Positions 8,893 to 17,870 of a stretch of DNA of 64,000 nucleotides are shown piece after piece. The stretch lies in contig NZ_CP035807.1 in NCBI RefSeq assembly GCF_008329945.1, positions 1,612,001-1,676,000 on the forward strand, in the 5' to 3' direction. Origin of the DNA: Thiospirochaeta perfilievii. Lineage in GTDB: Bacteria > Spirochaetota > Spirochaetia > DSM-2461. The notes under the pieces are model-generated. The model was not told the DNA's origin. It worked only from the letters and a program-made list of their open reading frames with translations, and searched no databases. Within the stretch, counting starts at the first letter, position 1. Each line of letters opens with the position of its first letter. A program made the position numbers and the translations under genes.

Positions 8893-9663
8893 ATGATACT
8901 TTGTATTGATGCAGGAAATACACAACTATTTGGAGGAATATACTCTGGAGAAAAGATAATATTAAGATTTAGGAAAAGAACAAGGGAGGGTTCATCTTCT
9001 GACGAGATAGGTATCTTTCTTAAAAATGTATTAATTGCAAATGAACTAGACCCAAAAGATGTAGAACAAATAGCAATATGTTCTGTCGTACCAGATGAAA
9101 ATCACTCATTAGCAAGTGCATGTGAAAAATATTTTAAGTTAAGGCCTTTTTTTCTTAGAGCTGGTATAAAGTCCGGGCTTAAAATTAAGTATAAAAACCC
9201 ATTAGAGCTAGGGGCAGACAGAATTGCAACTAGTATAGGTTCTATTAAAAGGCATCCAGGTAAGAATATCATTATAATTGATATGGGTACTGCAACCACA
9301 TTTGATATAATTAATAAAAACAGAGAACACCTAGGTGGCGCAATTTTCCCAGGACTTAGAATATCAATGGACTCCCTAGAACAAAGAACAGCAAAACTAC
9401 CTAAGGTTGAGATAATAAGACCATTAACAGTTTGTGGAAGATCAACTGTAGAAAACATACAGTCGGGTCTTTATTATGGAGCAATAGGCCAACTAAAAGA
9501 GCTTATTTCTAGGTTTACTACTGAGAGTTTTCAAGGGGAAAAACCGATAATTATTGGAACAGGTGGTTTTAGTAGTCTGTTTAAAGATGAAAAAATATTT
9601 GATTATGTTTATCCAGACCTTGTTTTAGAGGGAATCAATAAAGCTTTGGAACTAAATAGGTGA
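8893..9663 (+). CDS. coaX: Type III pantothenate kinase
   Basis: A 256-residue kinase that phosphorylates pantothenate, the first CoA-specific step. It shows the ASKHA-fold signatures DAGNT (residues 6-10) and IDMGTATTFDII (near 128-139), with GADRIA and GGAIFPGLRIS as further CoaX-specific blocks. Type III kinases are insensitive to CoA feedback. Its ATG follows the coaB stop directly, and its TGA overlaps the GTG start of rlmH. Confidence 0.96.
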   Translation: MILCIDAGNTQLFGGIYSGEKIILRFRKRTREGSSSDEIGIFLKNVLIANELDPKDVEQIAICSVVPDENHSLASACEKYFKLRPFFLRAGIKSGLKIKYKNPLELGADRIATSIGSIKRHPGKNIIIIDMGTATTFDIINKNREHLGGAIFPGLRISMDSLEQRTAKLPKVEIIRPLTVCGRSTVENIQSGLYYGAIGQLKELISRFTTESFQGEKPIIIGTGGFSSLFKDEKIFDYVYPDLVLEGINKALELNR

Positions 9664-10139
9664 AAATAACTATAATAGGTCCTGGAAAATTAAAAGAGAG
9701 ATACCTTAAAGATGGCATTGCAGAGTTTGTAAAACGGTTAACAACTTATACTAAACTTGAAATCATTGAAGTTAGTGATGAGAAGTGTCCTGAAAATTTA
9801 AGTCCAGCTGATATGGAAATTGTAAAAAAGAGAGAGGGTGCGAGGATTTTATCAAAGATACACCCCTCATCCTATATTATAACTCTAGAACTTGAAGGGA
9901 AACAGTTAACATCTGAGGGTTTAGCAAATAAGATAGAGGAGATCACTGTTGGTGGATATAGTCATATCACATTTATTATTGGTGGTTCTTTAGGGCTTCA
10001 TTCTGATGTAAGGAAGAGAAGTCACTTTAAATTATGTTTCTCTAAAATGACGTTCCCCCACCAAATGATGAAACTGATACTTATAGAACAGATATATCGA
10101 AGTTTTAGAATTTTAAAGAATGAGCCATATCATAAATAG
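9660..10139 (+). CDS. rlmH: 23S rRNA pseudouridine-1915 N3-methyltransferase
   Basis: A 159-residue SPOUT-class methyltransferase of normal size. TFIIGGSLGLHSDV (SAM-binding knot) and KMTFPHQMMKLILIEQIYRSFRIL with a C-terminal NEPYHK are diagnostic for RlmH. It begins at a GTG overlapping the coaX stop (GTGA), so it is the last gene of the pan/coa operon although it acts on the ribosome. Its stop is one base from the stop of the convergent U32 gene. Confidence 0.96.
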   Translation: MKITIIGPGKLKERYLKDGIAEFVKRLTTYTKLEIIEVSDEKCPENLSPADMEIVKKREGARILSKIHPSSYIITLELEGKQLTSEGLANKIEEITVGGYSHITFIIGGSLGLHSDVRKRSHFKLCFSKMTFPHQMMKLILIEQIYRSFRILKNEPYHK

Positions 10140-10140
10140 T

Positions 10141-12363
10141 TTAATATAGTCGTCTCTCTAAGTTAAATTTTCTTCTAACATTTTCAGGTTTATTTAAACA
10201 CTCCTGCTCACTAATAACCTGATTAAACTCGAGACCTTCTAAATCTCTACACCCCTCTGCTGAGTAAAAGTCCCTTGCCACAAAAATGTTTATATCCCTA
10301 TACTTATGAACATAAAACTCAGTCCCTATGTTATCAACAAAACTAGCTCCCTCGGAAAAGTTTTCTGATTGGACCCTAGAGTACATAACCGGTACAGTTG
10401 ATAAGGTTGTAAATCTTAAATTAACACTTCTATTATTATCTTCAACCAGCTGTGTAATTCCCCTAGAATCTAACTCCATAGGAATTGAGAGACTGTTTAT
10501 ACCAAACTCTTTAGATAGAAATTTTAAGGATAGATGATTATAACAAGCCAACCCTTGGCCTGCAACTAACCTGGAACTAGGAATACTTAGGTAGTTATGA
10601 AGTAAGTTATAATGCCCTATATCATTTATTTCATAATTAATATTAGGACTCCTCTCTAGGTAAGAGACAATATCTTTAAGCTCAACCATATCTTTTTCAA
10701 AGCTAATAGGGAATATGGATATAGTTATACTCTTTTTATTAGATAAATCAATAACCTTATCTAATAGTTTTTTATTATACACAACTTCATCGATTATGAT
10801 ATTTTTACTTTTACAACTGCTTAAGTTATTAAAATTAACCCTTACCTCTTCAATTTTATGGTTATCCGTTGAAGGTTCTAATGGTCTAATAAACTCCTTA
10901 ACATCTTCACTTAACTCAATTTTGTTTAATGGGTTACTCTCTTGAATTGTTACAGCTAAAATATAAGAGACAATTTTAACAATAGAGTTAACCTGGGTCT
11001 TAGATAAGAGTATATCTTCACAGTAGAGTTTGTTAAGACGCCAACCATTAACAACTTTTTTTTCTAACTTATCATATACTGAGTCGGGATAGACTCCCCT
11101 CTTCTCTTTTACCACTCTTTTGTATGGATCTAAATCCTTAAAAGTCCCAATATCTGTTACAACAGATACTTCAATATCACTATCTAAAACCTCTAACTCA
11201 AGATCATACCTCATATTCCCTATGCCAGAGAGGCTTTTTCTTGCAGGAATAACCTCATAAACAAGGGAGTCTTTAACTATTTTCCCATTGGACTTTATAA
11301 TATTTTTTCCTGAGTCATCAATATTTAATTCAAGATGATCAGGATGTATTATTGTTAAAAACTCATCTGATTCAGTTACAAACCTTAGGGATGTCTCATC
11401 ACTTTTTTTCTCTATATCTAGAACAGCATAGTGGTCGTCCCCATCTTCATAGACATCTAAAACCCGCCCTAAGTAACTACCAAATTTTGCTCTATGGATT
11501 GCTGTTAAATTATTAAGCCCTGTGGTAAACCCTTCACCCATCTCCCTTCCGGAGTACCTTAAAAGTGAATTTGTAGCTCCACTTTCATCTAACTCACCAT
11601 TTAGGGCGGAATTATATATTGATGTTATACTCCCTACCCAGCCAGGACTCTTTAAACGCCCTTCAATTTTTAGTGACGTAATATTTGCTTGTTTTAAATC
11701 ACCTAATTTTGATGCTAAATTTAAGTCCTTCATAGAGAAAAATGGGAACTCTGAACCACAACAATCATATTTTAGTCGACAGGGTGCTTGGCAGACCCCT
11801 CTATTAGCGGATTTTCCACCAACCCAACTTGATAATAGACACTTACCGGAAAAGGAGAAACACATAGAACCTTGAACAAAGGCCTCTATTTCAGGAATAT
11901 CCAATCCACTGGACTGTAGCCTATTAAGCTCATCAAAACTTAACTCCCTAGCGGGTATTACCCTAGAGGCCCCTATCTTCTTTGCTTGTTCTGCTGCATA
12001 TGAGTTTGAAATACCAAACTGAGTACTAAGGTGTAACTCAAGGGATGGATAACATGTTTTAGCTAAATAATAGAGTCCTAAATCCTTAATTATTACTGCA
12101 TCAACCTTTAAGGATTCTAATAGGGCTAAAACCTTTGCTGCATCCTCAATTTCCGAAGGTTTAATATCGGTATTTAGTGTTACATATACTTTAACACCCC
12201 TGTCATGAGCCTCTATTAGGCTATCTTTTAATGTTTCTGGTGTAAAATTCATTGCTGGTTTTCTCGCATTAAACCAAGGAAGTCCTAGATAAACTGCATT
12301 TGCTCCAGAATCCAAAGCTGCTTTAAAACTTTCAGGGTTACCTGCTGGTGATAATAATTCCAT
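10141..12363 (-). CDS. U32 peptidase-family protein, RlhA/YdcP-like
   Basis: A 740-residue protein beginning MELLSPAGNPESFKAALDSG, the signature of peptidase family U32. A cysteine cluster from about residue 165 (QGSMCFSFSGKC, then GVCQAPCR and YDC) fits the iron-sulfur site of the family. The long C-terminal extension fits the DUF3656 arrangement seen in RlhA, which hydroxylates a 23S rRNA cytidine; other U32 members act in prephenate-dependent tRNA or ubiquinone hydroxylation. The precise substrate is uncertain. It converges on rlmH with no room for a separate terminator. Confidence 0.85.
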   Translation of the reverse strand: MELLSPAGNPESFKAALDSGANAVYLGLPWFNARKPAMNFTPETLKDSLIEAHDRGVKVYVTLNTDIKPSEIEDAAKVLALLESLKVDAVIIKDLGLYYLAKTCYPSLELHLSTQFGISNSYAAEQAKKIGASRVIPARELSFDELNRLQSSGLDIPEIEAFVQGSMCFSFSGKCLLSSWVGGKSANRGVCQAPCRLKYDCCGSEFPFFSMKDLNLASKLGDLKQANITSLKIEGRLKSPGWVGSITSIYNSALNGELDESGATNSLLRYSGREMGEGFTTGLNNLTAIHRAKFGSYLGRVLDVYEDGDDHYAVLDIEKKSDETSLRFVTESDEFLTIIHPDHLELNIDDSGKNIIKSNGKIVKDSLVYEVIPARKSLSGIGNMRYDLELEVLDSDIEVSVVTDIGTFKDLDPYKRVVKEKRGVYPDSVYDKLEKKVVNGWRLNKLYCEDILLSKTQVNSIVKIVSYILAVTIQESNPLNKIELSEDVKEFIRPLEPSTDNHKIEEVRVNFNNLSSCKSKNIIIDEVVYNKKLLDKVIDLSNKKSITISIFPISFEKDMVELKDIVSYLERSPNINYEINDIGHYNLLHNYLSIPSSRLVAGQGLACYNHLSLKFLSKEFGINSLSIPMELDSRGITQLVEDNNRSVNLRFTTLSTVPVMYSRVQSENFSEGASFVDNIGTEFYVHKYRDINIFVARDFYSAEGCRDLEGLEFNQVISEQECLNKPENVRRKFNLERRLY

Positions 12364-12427
12364 ACATTCAAGATAATAGTTATAGGAATATTTCTCAACA
12401 TTAAATCAAGCTATATAAATTTATTTC

Positions 12428-12456
12428 TTGACATATCTAGGGGTCTAAAGGATACT
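12428..12456 (+). promoter_or_regulatory. Promoter of the GH9 cellulase gene
   Basis: TTGACA at 12428-12433, 17 bases, then GATACT at 12451-12456, about 44 bases before the ATG at 12500. The -35 is perfect and the -10 matches four of six. An AAAGGA ribosome site follows near 12488. Confidence 0.5.
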
Positions 12457-12499
12457 AATTCAAATAAGTTTCTATCAAAAACTATTAAAAGGACTATAT

Positions 12500-14620
12500 A
12501 TGAATAAAATTGGAATTCTTGTACTTATACTAATAAATCTTTTATTTAGTTGTACTACAAATAGAAAGAGTAATATCGATCCTAAATTTCAAGAGTTAAT
12601 TATAAATGGTCAGGTAGATAATGGTTTAGATAGATGGGGTTTATATGTTAACCCTCCAGGCAAGGGAGTTTTTAGCGAGAATAATAAACAGGTTGAGTAT
12701 AAAATTTATAAGGCTGGAAGTGATAAGTGGCATATTCAGGGGCACTATGCAGGTCTAACCTTTATTAAGGGTGGAAGATATAAATTAAGAGTTAATATGT
12801 ATTCTACAATTGATAGAAAGGCACAAATAAGAATACAGCTAGATAGCGATCCGTACACTGCATATTTAGAAGAAGATATACAATTAACTACAAAACCCCA
12901 GAATTTTGAGTATGAATTTACCATGGAAGAGGAGAGTGATGAGTTTGCAAAGTTATGTTTTAACATTGGATCTTTCCAAGAAAACCCAAAAGAACAACAC
13001 TCTGTATTTATAGATAATCTATCTATTTTAGTAGATAAAACAACACTTACAACAGATAAAAATGGAGAGGAAATGAGTATTATTGCATTAAATCAAGTTG
13101 GGTATGTCCCTAACGGAGTAAAAGAGGTAAGGGTTGTAAAAGAGGCATCAACCTTTAAGATTATGGATTCAAAGAAGAAAGAAACCCTATATAGAGGGAG
13201 TTTTAAAAAAACAATAGATGATAACGCATCTGGGGAAAAAGTATATATTGGAGACTTCTCGGATTTTATAATTACAGGAAAATATATTATAGAAGTTGAT
13301 GGTTTAGGGGATTCCTATCCATTTGAAATAAAACCTAATATATATTCGGAACTAAGCAACAGCCTATTAAAAATGTTTTATTACCAAAGGTGTGGAACAG
13401 ATTTAACTACAGAATTAGCTGGAGATTGGGCCCATGGTCCATGCCACACAGATCTAGCAACAATTTATGGTACGGATAAAAAGTTAGATATCTCTGGAGG
13501 CTGGCATGATGCAGGGGACTACGGTCGATATGTAGGTCCAGGGGCTAAAGCTATAGCAGACTTAATCCTCTCAGGGAATTTTACTCCTACCCTATTGGAA
13601 GAGATTAGATATGAACTTGACTGGATGCTTAAAATGCAGGATAAAGAGAGTGGTGGAGTATACCACAAGGTTACTACACCAGCATTTATTGGAAATGTTA
13701 TGCCGGATAAAAACACTACAGGATTAATAATCTCTCCTATTTCTTCAACAGCAACCGGGGACTTTATTGGAGTAATGGCTATGGCAAACAGGGTTTTTAA
13801 AGATATAGATCCTAATTATGCAAATAAACTACTCCTTGCTGCAGAGAAGTCCTGGTTATGGTTAGAAAAAAATCCAAAGGTTAAGGGGTTTACCAATCCT
13901 AAGGGGATTACAACAGGGGAGTATGGGGATGAACAGGATGGAGATGAGAGATATTGGGCGGCAATAGAGTTATTTCTATCAACATCTAACCAAGATTACC
14001 ATAAATATGCAATTGAAAGTTTTACAAAGAATAAGTGGGATGGTTTAGATTGGGCAAATATGGGAACCTACGGGACTCTCTCCTATATACTCTCTGATTC
14101 AATTGATAAAGATGAGAGTTTTAACAAACTTTTAAAAAGTGAGTTTTTACAAACAGTGGAAACTATTAGTGAAAACAGTAATAAAGATGGGTTTGGTATC
14201 TCCCTTGAGAATAACTACGTATGGGGGAGCAATGAGTTAGTAGCAGATAACGCATTAAGACTAGTTATTGCATCAAAACTAACAGGAAATAAAATGTACA
14301 TGGATCAGGCCCAAAGACATCTGCACTATCTTTTAGGTTCAAACTCACTAAGCCAGTGTTACGTTTCAGGTTTTGGAACAAAAACCATGGAGAACCCCCA
14401 CCATAGACCTTCTACTACTGTGGGTAAGGCTATACCAGGGATGTTATCAGGAGGTCCAAATAAAAATCTTCAAGATCCCCTTGCAAAAAGTAAACTTAGC
14501 GGAAGTGCTCCCCAAAAGTGTTATATAGATGCAGAACCAAGTTACTCTACAAATGAGATAACCATATACTGGAACTCTCCTCTATATACCCTAGTTAACT
14601 CTTTTGTTCTTCAAGAATAA
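12500..14620 (+). CDS. Lipoprotein glycoside hydrolase family 9 (endoglucanase-like)
   Basis: A 706-residue predicted surface cellulase. The signal peptide ends LLFSC, so Cys18 is the likely lipidation site. Next come a carbohydrate-binding-like beta domain (about 32-180), an Ig-like CelD_N domain starting IALNQVGYVP (about 193), and the GH9 catalytic domain from about 285. Active-site blocks are DISGGWHDAGDYGRY (about 330-344, with the paired aspartates), NPHHRPS and, near residue 685, STNEITIYWNSPL with the proton-donor glutamate. It implies beta-glucan or cellulose breakdown at the cell surface. It ends 26 bases inside the convergent kinase gene. Confidence 0.92.
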   Translation: MNKIGILVLILINLLFSCTTNRKSNIDPKFQELIINGQVDNGLDRWGLYVNPPGKGVFSENNKQVEYKIYKAGSDKWHIQGHYAGLTFIKGGRYKLRVNMYSTIDRKAQIRIQLDSDPYTAYLEEDIQLTTKPQNFEYEFTMEEESDEFAKLCFNIGSFQENPKEQHSVFIDNLSILVDKTTLTTDKNGEEMSIIALNQVGYVPNGVKEVRVVKEASTFKIMDSKKKETLYRGSFKKTIDDNASGEKVYIGDFSDFIITGKYIIEVDGLGDSYPFEIKPNIYSELSNSLLKMFYYQRCGTDLTTELAGDWAHGPCHTDLATIYGTDKKLDISGGWHDAGDYGRYVGPGAKAIADLILSGNFTPTLLEEIRYELDWMLKMQDKESGGVYHKVTTPAFIGNVMPDKNTTGLIISPISSTATGDFIGVMAMANRVFKDIDPNYANKLLLAAEKSWLWLEKNPKVKGFTNPKGITTGEYGDEQDGDERYWAAIELFLSTSNQDYHKYAIESFTKNKWDGLDWANMGTYGTLSYILSDSIDKDESFNKLLKSEFLQTVETISENSNKDGFGISLENNYVWGSNELVADNALRLVIASKLTGNKMYMDQAQRHLHYLLGSNSLSQCYVSGFGTKTMENPHHRPSTTVGKAIPGMLSGGPNKNLQDPLAKSKLSGSAPQKCYIDAEPSYSTNEITIYWNSPLYTLVNSFVLQE

Positions 14621-15563
14621 TTGATAGCTGAACCTCTAAATCGTTAATCTCTTTTTCCCAGAAACCGGGGTTTCCCCAATCTGGGAAATTGTGCCTGAAC
14701 TTATAATCATCTATTTGGGATGCACACCAGGATGTAAAATATATCATTCTCATAGCCCGTAATGGCTCAATTAATTTTAGAAATTTAGGATTAAAATGGG
14801 AAAATTGATTATACCCCTCAATCAATAATTCCATCTCCTTAGGACAGTCTAGATAGTATCCAGGGAGTAGTAACCACAAATCGTTAACAATAGGACCTGT
14901 AGCCATATCATCAAAATCTATTAACATTAATCCCTCTCCTGGTCTCTCTAAAATATTTCCAGCATGGCAATCTCCATGGATTCTTTGAAGAGGTACATTA
15001 TCAAAAAGAGGAGTAATTATATCTAATAAAACATCTGTTAAACGAATAAAATCTGTTTTATATGGGTCAGGTATAAAATCATTATCAATTAAAAAATCGA
15101 TATCATTCTTAGTAGTTTGACTAGGGTGAATAACAACTCTATTATCAGCATCATATAAAGCTCCGACCCTATGCATTCTGCCAACAATTGCCCCAAGCCT
15201 AACCCAATCATCATCACTATTTAACTCAATTAAACGCCCTGATTTTTTATTAAATATAGCATAATATATTTCTCCCTCTTTGCTTATGGTTCCTCCCCCA
15301 TTTAACTCTAAGGGGGGAACGACTGGGATTTCATCCTCTAAACAGTCTAAAATAAAGTCATGCTCATCTATTAGAGCATCTAAGCTCCATCGGCCAGGTC
15401 TATAAAATTTAATAATATATCTATCACCATCGGAGCTCTCTATCTCATACACCCTATTTATATAACTAGGTAGAGGGTGAAGATAGCCAGAGAAGTTCTT
15501 ATTTAAACTCTCTTCGGCGCATCGTAATATTTTATCTGGTGTTAGATCATCAAAATCGTTCAT
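14595..15563 (-). CDS. srkA: SrkA-type stress response Ser/Thr kinase
   Basis: A 322-residue protein of the YihE/SrkA branch of the aminoglycoside-phosphotransferase fold. LTPDKIL and NRVYEIESSDGDRYIIKFYRP form the N-lobe; RIHGDCHAGNIL is the catalytic loop and LMLIDFDDMATGP the metal-binding block, followed by the family's LLLPGY. SrkA acts in surviving oxidative or envelope stress in E. coli; the role here is by analogy. It overlaps the GH9 gene tail to tail by 26 bases. Confidence 0.88.
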   Translation of the reverse strand: MNDFDDLTPDKILRCAEESLNKNFSGYLHPLPSYINRVYEIESSDGDRYIIKFYRPGRWSLDALIDEHDFILDCLEDEIPVVPPLELNGGGTISKEGEIYYAIFNKKSGRLIELNSDDDWVRLGAIVGRMHRVGALYDADNRVVIHPSQTTKNDIDFLIDNDFIPDPYKTDFIRLTDVLLDIITPLFDNVPLQRIHGDCHAGNILERPGEGLMLIDFDDMATGPIVNDLWLLLPGYYLDCPKEMELLIEGYNQFSHFNPKFLKLIEPLRAMRMIYFTSWCASQIDDYKFRHNFPDWGNPGFWEKEINDLEVQLSIILEEQKS

Positions 15564-15612
15564 GATTGTAGTTTAATCTACAAAACTGATATACTAAACC
15601 CTTGGAGATTAT

Positions 15613-17190
15613 ATGAGCATAGAAAAAAAGGTGAAGAAGTCATCAATTTTCACACTAATGATTTTTACTCTTGGATCTAGGGTCCTAGGTTTAGTAAGAG
15701 AGATGGTAAAAGCAAAATACCTAGGTTCTGCAATATTAAATGATGCTTTTAACGCAGCTTTTACTATACCAAACCTACTGCGAAGACTCTTTGCTGAGTC
15801 ATCTATGACTGTTGCATTTATTCCTACATTTAAAGGTTATCTTAAAAATGATAATAAAAAAGAGACTAAAGACTTTATTAATGCCACATTTACAGCCCTG
15901 ACATTTATTGTCACAATTACAGTTGTATTAGGTATCATATTCACTCCAATAATTGTAAAGGTATTTAAGGCTCAAAACACAGATATACCAGAACTAATTC
16001 TATTAACAAGGGTTATGTTCCCATACTTAGCATTTATCTCTTTAGCGGCACTTTGCCAAGGTGTTCTAAACAGTCTAAATATTTTTGGACCAGGTGGTTT
16101 TGTCCCAATACTTTTTAATATAATAACCATAATTATTACTATATTATTTACAAAATTAAAGGTTACAGCAAACCCAGCTAGAGCTATGGCTATTGGAATT
16201 ACCCTTGGAGGTGTTTCACAGATGGCTTTTCAACTACCCTATATTTTAAAAAATGGTTTTGGCTTTAAACTAACGAGCTTAAAAAAAGCTTTTAATAATA
16301 AAGGGACAAAAAAAGTAGGTAGACTTATAACCCCTACCCTTGCAAGTATGGGAGCCTATCAGCTAAGTACAGCTGTAGCGCAGATGTTAGCACTAAATAC
16401 AGGAGTTGGAATTAGCTCAGCCCTAGGGTACTCTCTAAGATTACAAGAGTTAGTCCTAGGTATTTTTGCTGTCTCCATTGGAACTATACTTATATCAACT
16501 CTATCCAGGGATGCTAAAGATAAAAATTGGGGAAATTTTACTTCAAGTTTACAACTTAGTGTAAATGTTATAGCATTTTTAACTATCCCAATTACTGTAT
16601 TTGCATATATTCACTCAACAGAGATTGTAACCCTAGTATATAAAAGTGGAGCCTTTGGAGAAAAGGGAGTATTAATGACATCCCAAGTGTTTAGAATACA
16701 TATATCAGGATTGTATTTTATTGCACTATCTAGAGTTATAGCTCCAGCATTTTTCTCCCTTGAAGACTCTAAAACCCCGGCTATTTTAGGCGTGATATCT
16801 GTAGTGTTTGGAATAATACTCATGTTCACCCTTGCTCCAATATTTAAGGGACAGGGTATAGCTGTTGCAACAATTTTATCATCTACTCTATTAACTATAC
16901 TCTACTTTATATTTCTTGGGAAAAAAGAGGATATAAATTTTAAATCAATTATGAAGAGTTCAATTCCTGCATTTATCAGGATAACAATATTCTCCCTATT
17001 GGCGGCGATTCCACTTTTAAGATACAAAGATAGAATCTTTAATATATTAAATACTGGAAACAGAATTATTGATTTTGGTATACCGCTAATAATAACAACC
17101 CTACTTTATTTTAGTGTTTACGTAATAATACTAATAATAACTAAAGAAAACGTTTTAAAAGAGTTAAAAAGACTAGCTAGAAGACCCTAA
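15613..17190 (+). CDS. murJ: Lipid II flippase MurJ
   Basis: A 525-residue polytopic membrane protein with about 14 hydrophobic segments, in the MATE-like MurJ/MviN family that moves the peptidoglycan precursor across the inner membrane. LGSRVLGLVREMVKAKYLG and AFNAAFTIPNLLRRLFAE near the N-terminus are diagnostic, including the conserved arginines of the central cavity. It is followed 18 bases on by a MarC-family gene, possibly in the same transcript. Confidence 0.96.
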   Translation: MSIEKKVKKSSIFTLMIFTLGSRVLGLVREMVKAKYLGSAILNDAFNAAFTIPNLLRRLFAESSMTVAFIPTFKGYLKNDNKKETKDFINATFTALTFIVTITVVLGIIFTPIIVKVFKAQNTDIPELILLTRVMFPYLAFISLAALCQGVLNSLNIFGPGGFVPILFNIITIIITILFTKLKVTANPARAMAIGITLGGVSQMAFQLPYILKNGFGFKLTSLKKAFNNKGTKKVGRLITPTLASMGAYQLSTAVAQMLALNTGVGISSALGYSLRLQELVLGIFAVSIGTILISTLSRDAKDKNWGNFTSSLQLSVNVIAFLTIPITVFAYIHSTEIVTLVYKSGAFGEKGVLMTSQVFRIHISGLYFIALSRVIAPAFFSLEDSKTPAILGVISVVFGIILMFTLAPIFKGQGIAVATILSSTLLTILYFIFLGKKEDINFKSIMKSSIPAFIRITIFSLLAAIPLLRYKDRIFNILNTGNRIIDFGIPLIITTLLYFSVYVIILIITKENVLKELKRLARRP

Positions 17191-17208
17191 GAATGTTATA
17201 CATCTGTT

Positions 17209-17796
17209 ATGAATTTTATTACTATATTGATTAAGATGTTTTTTCTCTACACACCGTTTTTTGCTCTGTCTATGTTTTTAGCAATGACAGACCATGCGGA
17301 AGAGAAGGAGAGGATCGCCCTAGCAGCTAAGACGACTCTCTCTGTTTTATTAATAAGTTTGGTTTTACTATTTTTTGGGAACCAAATCTTTAGAGTTTTT
17401 GGTATTACTGTAGACGCATTTAGGATCGGAGCTGGTTCGTTACTATTTTTATCTGCAGTCTCCCTTATTCAGGGTAAAAAAACCAAGGATGTAAATCCTG
17501 ATGATGATTTTACTGTTGTACCCCTAGCAATACCAACTATAGTAGGGCCTGCAACAATAGGTGCAATTATGGTTATGGGTTCAGAGTTTACAACTTTTGA
17601 TGCAAAATTAATGGGTTCTCTAGCAGTAGGGGCTGCAACAATCTCTGTAGGTTTAATTCTAGTTGTTTCATCTTATATTGAGAGAGCTATTAAAAAGCGG
17701 GGAATTATTATTATTAGTAAGTTAACAGGACTAATTTTAGCAGCACTGGCAGCCCAAATGATATTTACAGGAATAAAAAGCTTCTTATTTAGTTAA
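17209..17796 (+). CDS. MarC-family integral membrane protein
   Basis: A 195-residue protein with about six membrane helices. FAVS-type N-terminus, DAFRIGAGSLLFLSAVSLI and VPLAIPTIVGPATIGAIMV are the typical MarC/YchE blocks (the family's P-L-AxPxxxGPxxI motif). The function of the family is not established; the old link to multiple antibiotic resistance has been withdrawn. It follows murJ closely. Confidence 0.9.
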   Translation: MNFITILIKMFFLYTPFFALSMFLAMTDHAEEKERIALAAKTTLSVLLISLVLLFFGNQIFRVFGITVDAFRIGAGSLLFLSAVSLIQGKKTKDVNPDDDFTVVPLAIPTIVGPATIGAIMVMGSEFTTFDAKLMGSLAVGAATISVGLILVVSSYIERAIKKRGIIIISKLTGLILAALAAQMIFTGIKSFLFS

Positions 17797-17870
17797 AAAA
17801 AATAAAAAAGTTGGTTTATAACTCTAATAAACACTATTATTTAATTAACTTTAAAACATAGATAAAAATT

